A stretch of DNA of 14,045 nt from an uncultured Clostridia bacterium (GTDB lineage: Bacteria; Bacillota; Clostridia; Oscillospirales; Ruminococcaceae). The DNA is taken from the NCBI GenBank assembly GCA_937893735.1, contig CALBGD010000245.1, positions 1 to 14,045 on the forward strand, written 5' to 3'. Numbering within the stretch: position 1 is the first letter of the stretch; every line of letters begins with the position of its first letter. The notes beneath the pieces were generated by a model. It searched no databases. It was not told the DNA's origin and saw nothing but the letters and a program-made list of their open reading frames with translations. A program made the translations under genes and the position numbers. This document shows positions 7,254 to 13,037 of the stretch, piece by piece.

Positions 7254-7952
7254 ATGAAGAGAATACTTGATTACTTTACAAAAGGCGAGTTGGCGCTGTG
7301 GGCTGTTTCCACCTTTGCGGTGGTAGTTTCCTTTCTGATATTTGACCGCCAGAACTGGCTGACGCTGGCGGCTTCGCTGGTGGGAGTCACTTCGCTGATA
7401 TTTGCGGCGAAAGGTCATCCGGCGGCGCAGGCGATGGCGATAGCTTTCGCGGTGATGTACGGCATTATCTCGCTGGGATTCGCTTATTACGGCGAGATGA
7501 TAACCTATATGTTCATGTCGCTTCCGATGGCGGCATTTTCGCTGGTGTCATGGATACGCCACCCGTCCGACAACAAGAACGAGGTCCGGGTGAACCGGCT
7601 GAAAGCCCGGGAATACGTCTTTATGGCGTTTCTGGCGATTCTGGTAACAGTGGTGTTCTATTTTATTCTGAAGTACTTCAACACCGCAAATCTGATCCCG
7701 AGCACGATTTCGGTGACTACCAGCTTTGTGGCGGTGTACTTCGTGTTCCGCAGAAGTCCGCTGTATGCTGTGGGCTACGCGGCGAATGACGTGGTGCTGA
7801 TAGTCCTCTGGACGATGGCTTCGTTCGAGAATGTAAGTTATATTCCGGTGGCAGTGTGCTTCACGGCGTTCCTGGCGAACGATATCTACGGATTTATAAA
7901 CTGGCAGAGAATGGCGAAGCGGCAGGCGGGAACACAGACTGCGGCGGCATGA
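7254..7952 (+). CDS. pnuC: PnuC-family nicotinamide riboside / vitamin-precursor transporter
   Basis: PnuC proteins are facilitators that take up nicotinamide riboside (relatives carry thiamine, riboflavin or deoxynucleosides), trapped afterwards by cytoplasmic phosphorylation. This 232-aa protein is almost entirely hydrophobic with about seven helices and the family hallmarks WLTLAASLVGV near the N-terminus, AYYGEMITYMFMSLPMAAFSLVSW mid-way, AVGYAANDVVLIVLWTMA, and the closing FLANDIYGFINWQRM. The positive inside tail (MAKRQ) fits. Start: ATG 7254 directly after AGGAGAGGG (7243-7251), preferred to an upstream TTG. The gene is single, with its own promoter and structured leader, and ends in a bidirectional terminator. 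Substrate is uncertain among B-vitamin precursors; nicotinamide riboside is the default. No nadR-type kinase gene is in the window. Confidence 0.88.
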   Translation: MKRILDYFTKGELALWAVSTFAVVVSFLIFDRQNWLTLAASLVGVTSLIFAAKGHPAAQAMAIAFAVMYGIISLGFAYYGEMITYMFMSLPMAAFSLVSWIRHPSDNKNEVRVNRLKAREYVFMAFLAILVTVVFYFILKYFNTANLIPSTISVTTSFVAVYFVFRRSPLYAVGYAANDVVLIVLWTMASFENVSYIPVAVCFTAFLANDIYGFINWQRMAKRQAGTQTAAA

Positions 7953-7970
7953 CAGACAAGTCAAAATAAT

Positions 7971-8004
7971 ATATGGGAGGGCACTAGACACCTCCCATAT
8001 TTTT
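7971..8004. terminator. Bidirectional terminator between pnuC and the DUF6882-like gene
   Basis: Ten perfect base pairs, ATATGGGAGG (7971-7980) with CCTCCCATAT (7991-8000), a 10-base loop, T-rich on the right (8001-8007) and A-rich on the left, so U-tracts exist in both directions. It serves the two convergent genes; the stop codon of the leftward gene (8003-8005) touches it. Confidence 0.88.
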
Positions 8005-8713
8005 ATTCGACAGTAGAAATATCCAGAACCCTGTTCAGCCCGTCCTCGGTGGTTTCAAACAGGAATCTCAGTCTGATATGTCCGAAATCTGCGGTAACTG
8101 AATTTTCATCAGCTACGAACGGAGTTCCGTTCTGCCACAGGAATCCCGCCGCAAGCAGGCGGTGGTCGCAGTAGAAGCCGCTGATTATCTCAATATACTG
8201 CCGCAGGAATTCCGGCTGGTCCGCCGGGGCGAAGATATCGTCCGGAAGCCCGGAAACGGTCACGAATGCGGCTCCGCCATCGTATGGGCAGCGGTAGTAG
8301 CAGAGGTTCTCACGGGTGGCAGCGCAGGCTATCATCGCGAGGTTGTGCCCGGAGTGTATCTCGTCCAGCTCGAATTTTCCGGTCTGGAATTCCGGAAGCT
8401 CCGGCAGGTTCTTTTTCGCACGGCGGGATTCTGCGACTGATTTTTCCGGGAGCCCGCTCTCCGTGTGCGCCCAGCTCCACAGCCATGTACCCTGTATCGT
8501 AGATTCCGTGCCGAGAATCCCTGCCCGGAACTGCTTGTCGCCGAAGCGGATAATTCCGTCCGTGGGATTGAGACCCCAGCTATTGTCGGCGACTATCCTT
8601 TCGCCCATGCGGTTCTGGCAGAGAATCGCGCGCCCCGCAGAAAGCGAGAGCATATCCAGCATGTTTGTCTTGTCGAAATAAATCGGGCAGTCCAGCACCG
8701 AGAAGTTTGTCAT
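8003..8713 (-). CDS. DUF6882-like cytoplasmic protein of unknown function
   Basis: The 236-aa protein has no signal peptide or membrane helix. The stretch IIRFGDKQFRAGILGTEST followed by GTWLWSWAH resembles DUF6882 proteins, which share a G-T-W-L-W-x-W-A core around a hydrophobic small-molecule-free fold; their function is not known. A second half (HSGHNLAMIACAATRENLCYYRCPY... GAAFVTVSGLP ... EIISGFYCDHRLLAAGFLW) looks like an alpha/beta domain. The start ATG at 8713 follows GGAGAG with 5-base spacing. Only two bases separate it from the stop of the upstream 119-aa gene, so the two are one operon. The family call rests on memory of the motif and should be taken as probable, not certain. Confidence 0.7.
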   Translation of the reverse strand: MTNFSVLDCPIYFDKTNMLDMLSLSAGRAILCQNRMGERIVADNSWGLNPTDGIIRFGDKQFRAGILGTESTIQGTWLWSWAHTESGLPEKSVAESRRAKKNLPELPEFQTGKFELDEIHSGHNLAMIACAATRENLCYYRCPYDGGAAFVTVSGLPDDIFAPADQPEFLRQYIEIISGFYCDHRLLAAGFLWQNGTPFVADENSVTADFGHIRLRFLFETTEDGLNRVLDISTVE

Positions 8714-8715
8714 AG

Positions 8716-9075
8716 TTACTCTCCAATATTGATATTTTGACCGAATTTGCGCAGAATATCGCGCATGAGGAACTTGTCTATCCTGTACATCTTGCTGTGC
8801 CCGCGCGGGAGGTCGTCCACGCGCAGTTCAAACCGCATGAACACCTCGGAATAGTCCTCCTCGTACCAGAACGTGCAGAGCAGGTATTTGTCCTTTGTCG
8901 CGTAGTAGTTCACCGGCATGAACCCCAGCACCGCGCGCAGGTCGGAATCCACCTGCTGTTCGGCGTCGGAAACGCTCATCGGCTCGAACTGCACCTTTTT
9001 TGTCCGCGGGAGGCTTTCCGCGTGCTTTTCCTCATCGCTCTTCACGAGCTTGGTTTTTTTCAGGAATTCGAACAT
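8716..9075 (-). CDS. Small protein of unknown function (119 aa)
   Basis: I do not recognise this family. The protein starts with a basic patch (MFEFLKKTKLVKSDEEKH) and continues as a soluble alpha/beta-looking domain: DAEQQVDSDLRAVLGFMPVN, YYATKDKYLLCTFWYEEDY and FMRFELRVDDLP, then a basic C-terminal stretch (YRIDKFLMRDILRKFGQN). There is no signal peptide or transmembrane segment. The start is well supported: GGAGG sits 7 bases before the ATG at 9075-9073. It is first in a two-gene unit with the DUF6882-like gene (2-base gap) under a perfect promoter, so it is expressed and the partners may act together. Confidence 0.8.
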   Translation of the reverse strand: MFEFLKKTKLVKSDEEKHAESLPRTKKVQFEPMSVSDAEQQVDSDLRAVLGFMPVNYYATKDKYLLCTFWYEEDYSEVFMRFELRVDDLPRGHSKMYRIDKFLMRDILRKFGQNINIGE

Positions 9076-9098
9076 TATGCGTCCTCCAGTCTATGCTT

Positions 9099-9127
9099 AT
9101 TATACACTTCCCGCCCGGAAATGTCAA
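9099..9127 (-). promoter_or_regulatory. Perfect sigma-A promoter for the 119-aa/DUF6882-like operon
   Basis: On the minus strand TTGACA (9127-9122), 17 bases, TATAAT (9104-9099) match consensus exactly. It starts three bases after the moxR stop codon, so the two-gene unit can be transcribed independently of moxR. The predicted untranslated leader is only about 17 bases, just enough for the GGAGG site. Confidence 0.92.
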
Positions 9128-9129
9128 CC

Positions 9130-10044
9130 TTACATCGGCACCTGAGTGTTCGCGAGGAGTTCTGCGATTATGTCGTAGGGGGCGCCGTAGTCGGTCTGAC
9201 CCGCCGCGAGTATCAGCCTGTGGGAGAGCACGGCTCCTGCGACAGCCTTTACGTCGTCCGGGGTAGCGTAGTCCCTGCCGTTCATCAGCGCCATCGCCTG
9301 AGCGGCGCGGAACAGCGCGATAGAGCCGCGTGGGCTGGCTCCGAGCTTCACCTGCGGCATATAGCGCGTCGCGGACACCAGCGAGAGGATATACGCCTTT
9401 ACATTGTCGGAAACCTTGACCTGCGATGCCTGATTTCTCAGTCCGATAAGCTCGTCAAGGGTCATGACCGGGGAAACTTCAAGCCGCTGGGGCATTACGT
9501 CCAGCATTTTCATCTCGGCGGCTCTGTCAGGGTAGCCCACCGATATCTTCATCAGGAAGCGGTCGAGCTGGGCTTCCGGCAGGTGATAGGTGCCGTAGGT
9601 CTCGATGGGGTTCTGCGTTGCGAGGGTCATGAACGGCTTCGGGAGCTGGTGCGTGATTCCGTCAACGCTTATCTGGAGCTCCTCCATTGCCTCCAGCAGT
9701 GCAGACTGCACCTTCGGCGAGGAGCGGTTTATCTCGTCCGCCAGCAGGAAGTTGCACATTGCCGCACCGGGGCGGTATTCGCTCTTGCCGCTGTTCATGT
9801 CGATGGCGGTGTAGCCTATAACGTCCGAGGGCATGAGGTCGGGCGTGAACTGGATACGTCCGAAGCTGCCAGAAACGCTCTTTGCCAGCGTTTCCGCGAG
9901 CAGGGTCTTTCCCACTCCGGGGACGTCCTCAATGAGCACATGACCTCCCGCGAGCATGGCGCAGATGACTTTTTCGATTACCGGGCGCTTTCCGATTATT
10001 ACGCGCTCGATGTTGTTTATGAGTTGTTCGATTTTGTTGTTCAT
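9130..10044 (-). CDS. MoxR-family AAA+ ATPase
   Basis: MoxR ATPases act as chaperones that activate metal-loaded, VWA-domain or membrane-associated complexes. The 304-aa protein has Walker A GVGKT (43-47), the presensor FTPDLMPSDVIGY, Walker B LLADE (100-104) with INR, sensor 1 ATQNPIE, YHLPEAQLDRFLMK, sensor 2 and the AAA lid (SPRGSIALFRAAQAMALMNGR, DDVKAV). Start: ATG at 10044-10042 with GAGGG 7 bases upstream; an upstream in-frame ATG at 10116 lies inside the preceding gene and was not used. It follows the 131-aa membrane gene after 10 bases, so it is the last gene of a three-gene unit. The usual companions (DUF58 protein, transglutaminase, VWA proteins) are not adjacent; the transglutaminase-like gene at the right edge is separated by several units. 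Confidence 0.93.
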   Translation of the reverse strand: MNNKIEQLINNIERVIIGKRPVIEKVICAMLAGGHVLIEDVPGVGKTLLAETLAKSVSGSFGRIQFTPDLMPSDVIGYTAIDMNSGKSEYRPGAAMCNFLLADEINRSSPKVQSALLEAMEELQISVDGITHQLPKPFMTLATQNPIETYGTYHLPEAQLDRFLMKISVGYPDRAAEMKMLDVMPQRLEVSPVMTLDELIGLRNQASQVKVSDNVKAYILSLVSATRYMPQVKLGASPRGSIALFRAAQAMALMNGRDYATPDDVKAVAGAVLSHRLILAAGQTDYGAPYDIIAELLANTQVPM

Positions 10045-10054
10045 TTTACTGCCC

Positions 10055-10450
10055 TCAATTGTTAAACAGTTTATCGAATGTGGAGCCGAAAAGTCCCGCA
10101 AAAATCGCGGAAACAAGCAGCACCGCGCCTCCGAGGAAGAACCACGAATTCACCACGTCAGCGCTTAAAACTCCGTTTGAGCCGAGTATCATGCCGGTGA
10201 TTCCCAGCACAACGGGCAGCAGAACAGATATCAGCGAAAACACGGTGGTTTTTGCGTGGAGCCTGCCGCGTATGACCCGGCGCAGTAACCGTAAAAGCGC
10301 GCCGGCTCCGGCGCTGAGCGCCAGTCCCCCGATGAACAGGAGACCTATCATCTCCTGTGTGAGCAGGAGCACTCCCAGAGTTGCGGCGGCGCAGGCAATA
10401 TTGAGCAGGAATCCCGCGAGGGACAGACCTGCGTATTTCCATTTGTTCAT
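10055..10450 (-). CDS. Small four-helix membrane protein (paralog of upstream gene)
   Basis: This 131-aa protein of no recognised family has four predicted membrane helices (about residues 7-30, 33-53, 68-89 and 102-123) and a basic loop between helices 2 and 3 (LLRRVIRGRLHAK). Its N-terminus aligns without gaps to the upstream 161-aa protein: M-x-K-x-K-Y-A-G-L-x-x-A-G, then A19-C20-A21-A22 in both; the loop region (GAG...R..R..L) and helix 3 also match. The start codon overlaps the upstream stop (ATGA), so translation is coupled, and moxR follows 10 bases later. AAGGA lies upstream of the ATG. A membrane partner or substrate of the MoxR ATPase is the natural inference but is unproven. Confidence 0.82.
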   Translation of the reverse strand: MNKWKYAGLSLAGFLLNIACAAATLGVLLLTQEMIGLLFIGGLALSAGAGALLRLLRRVIRGRLHAKTTVFSLISVLLPVVLGITGMILGSNGVLSADVVNSWFFLGGAVLLVSAIFAGLFGSTFDKLFNN

Positions 10451-10932
10451 ATTTCGTCCTTAGTTTCGTCCGGTTTTTCAGGAGGGGCAGGCTCGTCACA
10501 GCCGAAGCGCGCTTCCACGCACTTGGTGGATATGTAGCAGAGAATAGATGTTAAACATATGACTATTGAATAGACAAACAGCGACATGGCATAGCCAAGT
10601 TTGTCCCAGCCAGTCCATATTGTCTGACCGAGCACCCATGCAAGAGGCACGCCAAGTCCGCCCAGAATCATCGGAGCGCCGAATACTGCGACAGTATACC
10701 ATATGGAGCGGATTTGGAGCTTTTCCCTGACGATGTTGCGGAAAGCGTTGTGCGCAAAGCCTGAGCCTATACACATAATTACCCCGGCTATTGTGAATAC
10801 CAGCAGGGAATCCCGGAACTCCAGACTGAAGAAGTTATTCAGGATCTCGGTCAGAAGCAACGATACGGCTGCGCAGGCAAGGTCAGTTCCAAGACCCGCC
10901 GCGCATAGACCTGCGTATTTTAGCTTAGTCAT
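10447..10932 (-). CDS. Small four-helix membrane protein, first gene of the moxR unit
   Basis: The 161-aa protein is of no recognised family, with four hydrophobic helices (about residues 8-28, 44-60, 78-103 and 113-137) and a soluble acidic, proline-rich tail ending CDEPAPPEKPDETKDEI. It is a longer paralog of the next gene, with an extra tail and a longer first loop containing an NNFF segment. An ideal AGGAGG lies 6 bases before the ATG at 10932. Two cysteines (in STKCVEARFGCDE) follow helix 4. Only about 33 bases lie between this ATG and the terminator of the upstream ABC gene, too little for an ordinary promoter plus leader, so expression may depend on read-through from that gene. Confidence 0.82.
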   Translation of the reverse strand: MTKLKYAGLCAAGLGTDLACAAVSLLLTEILNNFFSLEFRDSLLVFTIAGVIMCIGSGFAHNAFRNIVREKLQIRSIWYTVAVFGAPMILGGLGVPLAWVLGQTIWTGWDKLGYAMSLFVYSIVICLTSILCYISTKCVEARFGCDEPAPPEKPDETKDEI

Positions 10933-10964
10933 GGTAAACCTCCTGAATGTCGGAGAGTGAATGC

Positions 10965-10993
10965 AAAAACGGCGCAGCCCGAAAGCTGCGCCG
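10965..10993 (-). terminator. Rho-independent terminator after the MsmX-type ATPase gene
   Basis: There is a 9-bp perfect GC stem (CGGCGCAGC 10970-10978 with GCTGCGCCG 10985-10993), loop of six. On the minus strand it is followed by five U (10969-10965). No T-run follows on the plus strand, so it acts leftward only. Confidence 0.88.
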
Positions 10994-11021
10994 CAGTCAG
11001 CGTATTAAGCTATGTTCTCAA

Positions 11022-12164
11022 TTAAGAGAGCAGGGAGTGCTCGTCAGCAGCATCGAACAGGTGGATCTTGTTCGGGTCGAGAGCGAGCTTTACAACGTCC
11101 TGAGGACGAGCGGTGCATCTCGGAGATACTCTTGCAGTAAGCGGGATACCCTCGCAGGTCAGGTACAGGAAGGTCTCAGCACCGAGCATTTCGGTTACGT
11201 CAACGGAAGCCTCGATGATACCGGTCTTAGCAGCGGAGAGGAACATTTCCTCATCGTGGATATTCTCAGGACGGATACCGAGGATAACTTCCTTGTCTAC
11301 ATAGTACTTGAGAGCTTCGTTGTCAGCCTTAGCGGAGGGAAGCTCAACATAGAACTTGCGGCCTCTGGAGGTCTTGGTGTCCTCAGAACCGAATTCAACT
11401 GTGTACTTGCCGTTAACCTGGAGAAGCTTTGCAGGAATGAAGTTCATCTGCGGAGAGCCGATGAAGCCTGCAACGAACTTGTTAACAGGGTTCTCATAGA
11501 GGTTGATAGGAGAATCGATCTGCTGGATATAACCGTCCTTCATAACTACGATACGGTCGCCCATGGTCATAGCCTCTGTCTGGTCATGTGTTACATAGAT
11601 AAATGTAGTACCCAGCTTCTTGTGGAGCTTGGAGAGCTCGGTTCTCATCTGTGCACGGAGCTTTGCGTCCAGGTTGGACAGCGGCTCGTCAAGCAGGAAG
11701 ACCTGAGGATCACGCACGATAGCACGGCCGAGCGCTACACGCTGTCTCTGACCACCGGACAGAGCCTTCGGCTTTCTGTCGAGCAGGTGGGAGATATCGA
11801 GGATCTTAGCAGCCTCTTCAACGAGCTTCTTGATCTCGTCCTTCGGAACCTTACGGAGCTTCAGACCGAATGCCATGTTGTCGAATACGGTCATGTGAGG
11901 ATACAGAGCGTAGTTCTGGAATACCATCGCGATATCTCTGTCCTTAGGAGCAACGTCGTTAACCAGACGGTCGCCGATGAACATCTCGCCCTCGGAAATT
12001 TCCTCAAGACCAGCGATCATACGCAGTGTTGTGGACTTACCGCAGCCGGAAGGACCTACGAGTACGATGAACTCCTTGTCCTTGATATTCATGGTGAAAT
12101 CGGAAACGGCTACAACGCCGCCCGGATAGCGCTTGTATATGCCTCTGAGTGATAAGCTTGCCAT
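11022..12164 (-). CDS. msmX: Multi-sugar ABC transporter ATPase (MsmX/UgpC/MalK type)
   Basis: This 380-aa subunit powers carbohydrate ABC importers; in Firmicutes one such ATPase often serves many sugar permeases encoded elsewhere. Motifs: Walker [10 protein letters not shown] (37-45), Q-loop Gln83 ([14 protein letters not shown]), signature LSGGQ (135-139), Walker B FLLDEP (156-161) with SNLDAKL, and H-loop His193 (YVTHDQTEA). The C-terminal regulatory OB-fold (TOBE) region follows ([23 protein letters not shown]). Start: AGGAGG 9 bases before the ATG at 12164. No permease or binding protein gene is adjacent, and a terminator follows, so it is a stand-alone gene, as expected for a shared ATPase. 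Codon bias is strong, suggesting high expression. It could serve cello-, manno- or xylo-oligosaccharide importers that feed the epimerase. Upstream on the minus strand are AT boxes TATAAT (12200-12195) and TATTAT (12245-12240) but no clear -35 partner. Confidence 0.96.
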   Translation of the reverse strand: MASLSLRGIYKRYPGGVVAVSDFTMNIKDKEFIVLVGPSGCGKSTTLRMIAGLEEISEGEMFIGDRLVNDVAPKDRDIAMVFQNYALYPHMTVFDNMAFGLKLRKVPKDEIKKLVEEAAKILDISHLLDRKPKALSGGQRQRVALGRAIVRDPQVFLLDEPLSNLDAKLRAQMRTELSKLHKKLGTTFIYVTHDQTEAMTMGDRIVVMKDGYIQQIDSPINLYENPVNKFVAGFIGSPQMNFIPAKLLQVNGKYTVEFGSEDTKTSRGRKFYVELPSAKADNEALKYYVDKEVILGIRPENIHDEEMFLSAAKTGIIEASVDVTEMLGAETFLYLTCEGIPLTARVSPRCTARPQDVVKLALDPNKIHLFDAADEHSLLS

Positions 12165-12323
12165 TTGAAATGACCTCCTGAAATTACTAGATTTATTATA
12201 GAACCCGCGAGGGTCTATTCAGCTATTGCCGCTACTAATATAATACCAAAATACGGCGAAAAATAAAAGAGCCTAAGTCAACAAATATTTTTTGATTCGT
12301 TTATGAATAATGACTAAGACCTA

Positions 12324-12353
12324 CAAAACCGCGATGAAGATATCGCGGTTTTG
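12324..12353. terminator. Orphan symmetric terminator-like hairpin
   Basis: Twelve perfect base pairs, CAAAACCGCGAT (12324-12335) with ATCGCGGTTTTG (12342-12353), loop GAAGAT. Four T end the stem on either strand, as in a bidirectional terminator, but no gene ends here. It may mark the end of a short unrecognised transcript or a remnant of a lost gene. Confidence 0.55.
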
Positions 12354-12361
12354 CTAGTGGT

Positions 12362-12457
12362 ATTGCACAAAAAACCGCCTGTTTTGCGTATTTCCGAAAT
12401 AACCTTAACTGATTTTTTGGAGATTGTTCCAAAACAACCGTGCGTATTTTGTGCAAT
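12362..12457. repeat. 96-base segment bounded by an 11-bp perfect inverted repeat
   Basis: ATTGCACAAAA (12362-12372) recurs inverted as TTTTGTGCAAT (12447-12457). Inside is a second perfect hairpin, TTTTGGA (12415-12421) with TCCAAAA (12428-12434). The word GCGTATTT occurs twice inside (near 12386 and 12443). There is no coding potential and no visible target duplication. It could be a small MITE remnant or a structured RNA. Confidence 0.45.
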
Positions 12458-12488
12458 TGGGTACAAAATCTATGAGATAATTTTCACA

Positions 12489-12504
12489 CAATATACATAT
12501 ATTG
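12489..12504. promoter_or_regulatory. 16-base palindrome upstream of the DUF4830-like gene
   Basis: CAATATA (12489-12495) and TATATTG (12498-12504) are exact reverse complements around CA. The palindrome lies 83 bases before the start codon, a usual place for an operator, but AT-rich palindromes arise easily by chance. Confidence 0.3.
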
Positions 12505-12587
12505 ATTTCTGAGGACAAACCGGCTGAATATCAACAAAAAAATCATGCCGGATTTTGTGCAGATTCACAGAAACAGGAGGTTCGGAG

Positions 12588-13037
12588 ATGAGAGAGAAAG
12601 CGAAAAGGCCGCGGCTTCCGCTGGCGATGGGGCTGGCGCTGCTTGCCGCGGCGGGGATATGGGCTGTCAGCCGGAACTTTGCTGACGGCACCCGCGGGAT
12701 ACCCGGCGGCACAAATCAGCAGCGCATCGAATACATAGAGAGCTTCGGCTGGGACCCGGGGCTGACCCACTGCGAGCTTCAGGAGATACGCATTCCGGTG
12801 GAGTTTGACGACGCCTACGAGGTATACAACCGGCTCCAGCGGGAGCAGGGATTTGACCTGCGGCGCTACCGGGCGCACTCCGTGAAGAAGTACACCTATG
12901 AGATATCCCGCACGGACGACGACCCGGTGCCGCTCTACGCAAATCTCCTTGTGGAGGACGGCGTGATAATCGGCGCGGACGTCACCTCAGCCGAGGCGGG
13001 GAGCCTGTGCGCGGCGCTTTCGGCGGGTCAGCCGTAA
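12588..13037 (+). CDS. DUF4830-like membrane-anchored protein
   Basis: This 149-aa protein has a positive N-terminus (MREKAKRPR), one membrane or signal helix (about residues 10-28, LPLAMGLALLAAAGIWAV) and an extracytoplasmic domain. The pattern RIEYIESFGWDP...EIRIPVEFDDAYEVYNRLQ...GFDLRRYRAHSVKKYTYEI fits DUF4830, a short family in gut Clostridia with no known function. The start at 12588 is set by AGGAGG 7 bases upstream, preferred to an in-frame ATG at 12555 that has none. It overlaps the convergent transglutaminase-like gene by 10 bases at the 3' end, an unusually tight arrangement. High GC and AGGAGG resemble the flanking genes, so no sign of recent transfer. Confidence 0.8.
   Translation: MREKAKRPRLPLAMGLALLAAAGIWAVSRNFADGTRGIPGGTNQQRIEYIESFGWDPGLTHCELQEIRIPVEFDDAYEVYNRLQREQGFDLRRYRAHSVKKYTYEISRTDDDPVPLYANLLVEDGVIIGADVTSAEAGSLCAALSAGQP

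Larger units (their letters stand above)
12165..12587. other. 423-base intergenic region: msmX promoter side plus inverted repeats
   Basis: No protein gene is supported here. The left third is AT-rich and should hold the leftward msmX promoter; candidate -10 boxes are TATAAT (12200-12195) and TATTAT (12245-12240). The centre carries stacked inverted repeats (12324-12353 and 12362-12457). The right end holds a 16-base palindrome (12489-12504) and the DUF4830 gene's ribosome binding site. I saw no tRNA fold and no clean sigma-A promoter pointing right. Confidence 0.6.

Noticed and set aside
8737..10065. 442-codon rightward open frame antisense to moxR and the 119-aa gene
   Set aside because: It spans two well-supported leftward genes and a promoter, has no ribosome binding site, and encodes no recognisable motif.
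10947..12152. 401-codon rightward open frame antisense to the ABC ATPase
   Set aside because: The opposite strand carries every ABC ATPase motif; this is a codon-bias shadow.
12301..12480. Possible CRISPR array or tRNA in the msmX-DUF4830 gap
   Set aside because: Repeats are inverted, not evenly spaced direct repeats, and no cloverleaf or GTTCRA/TPsiC-type motif is visible.
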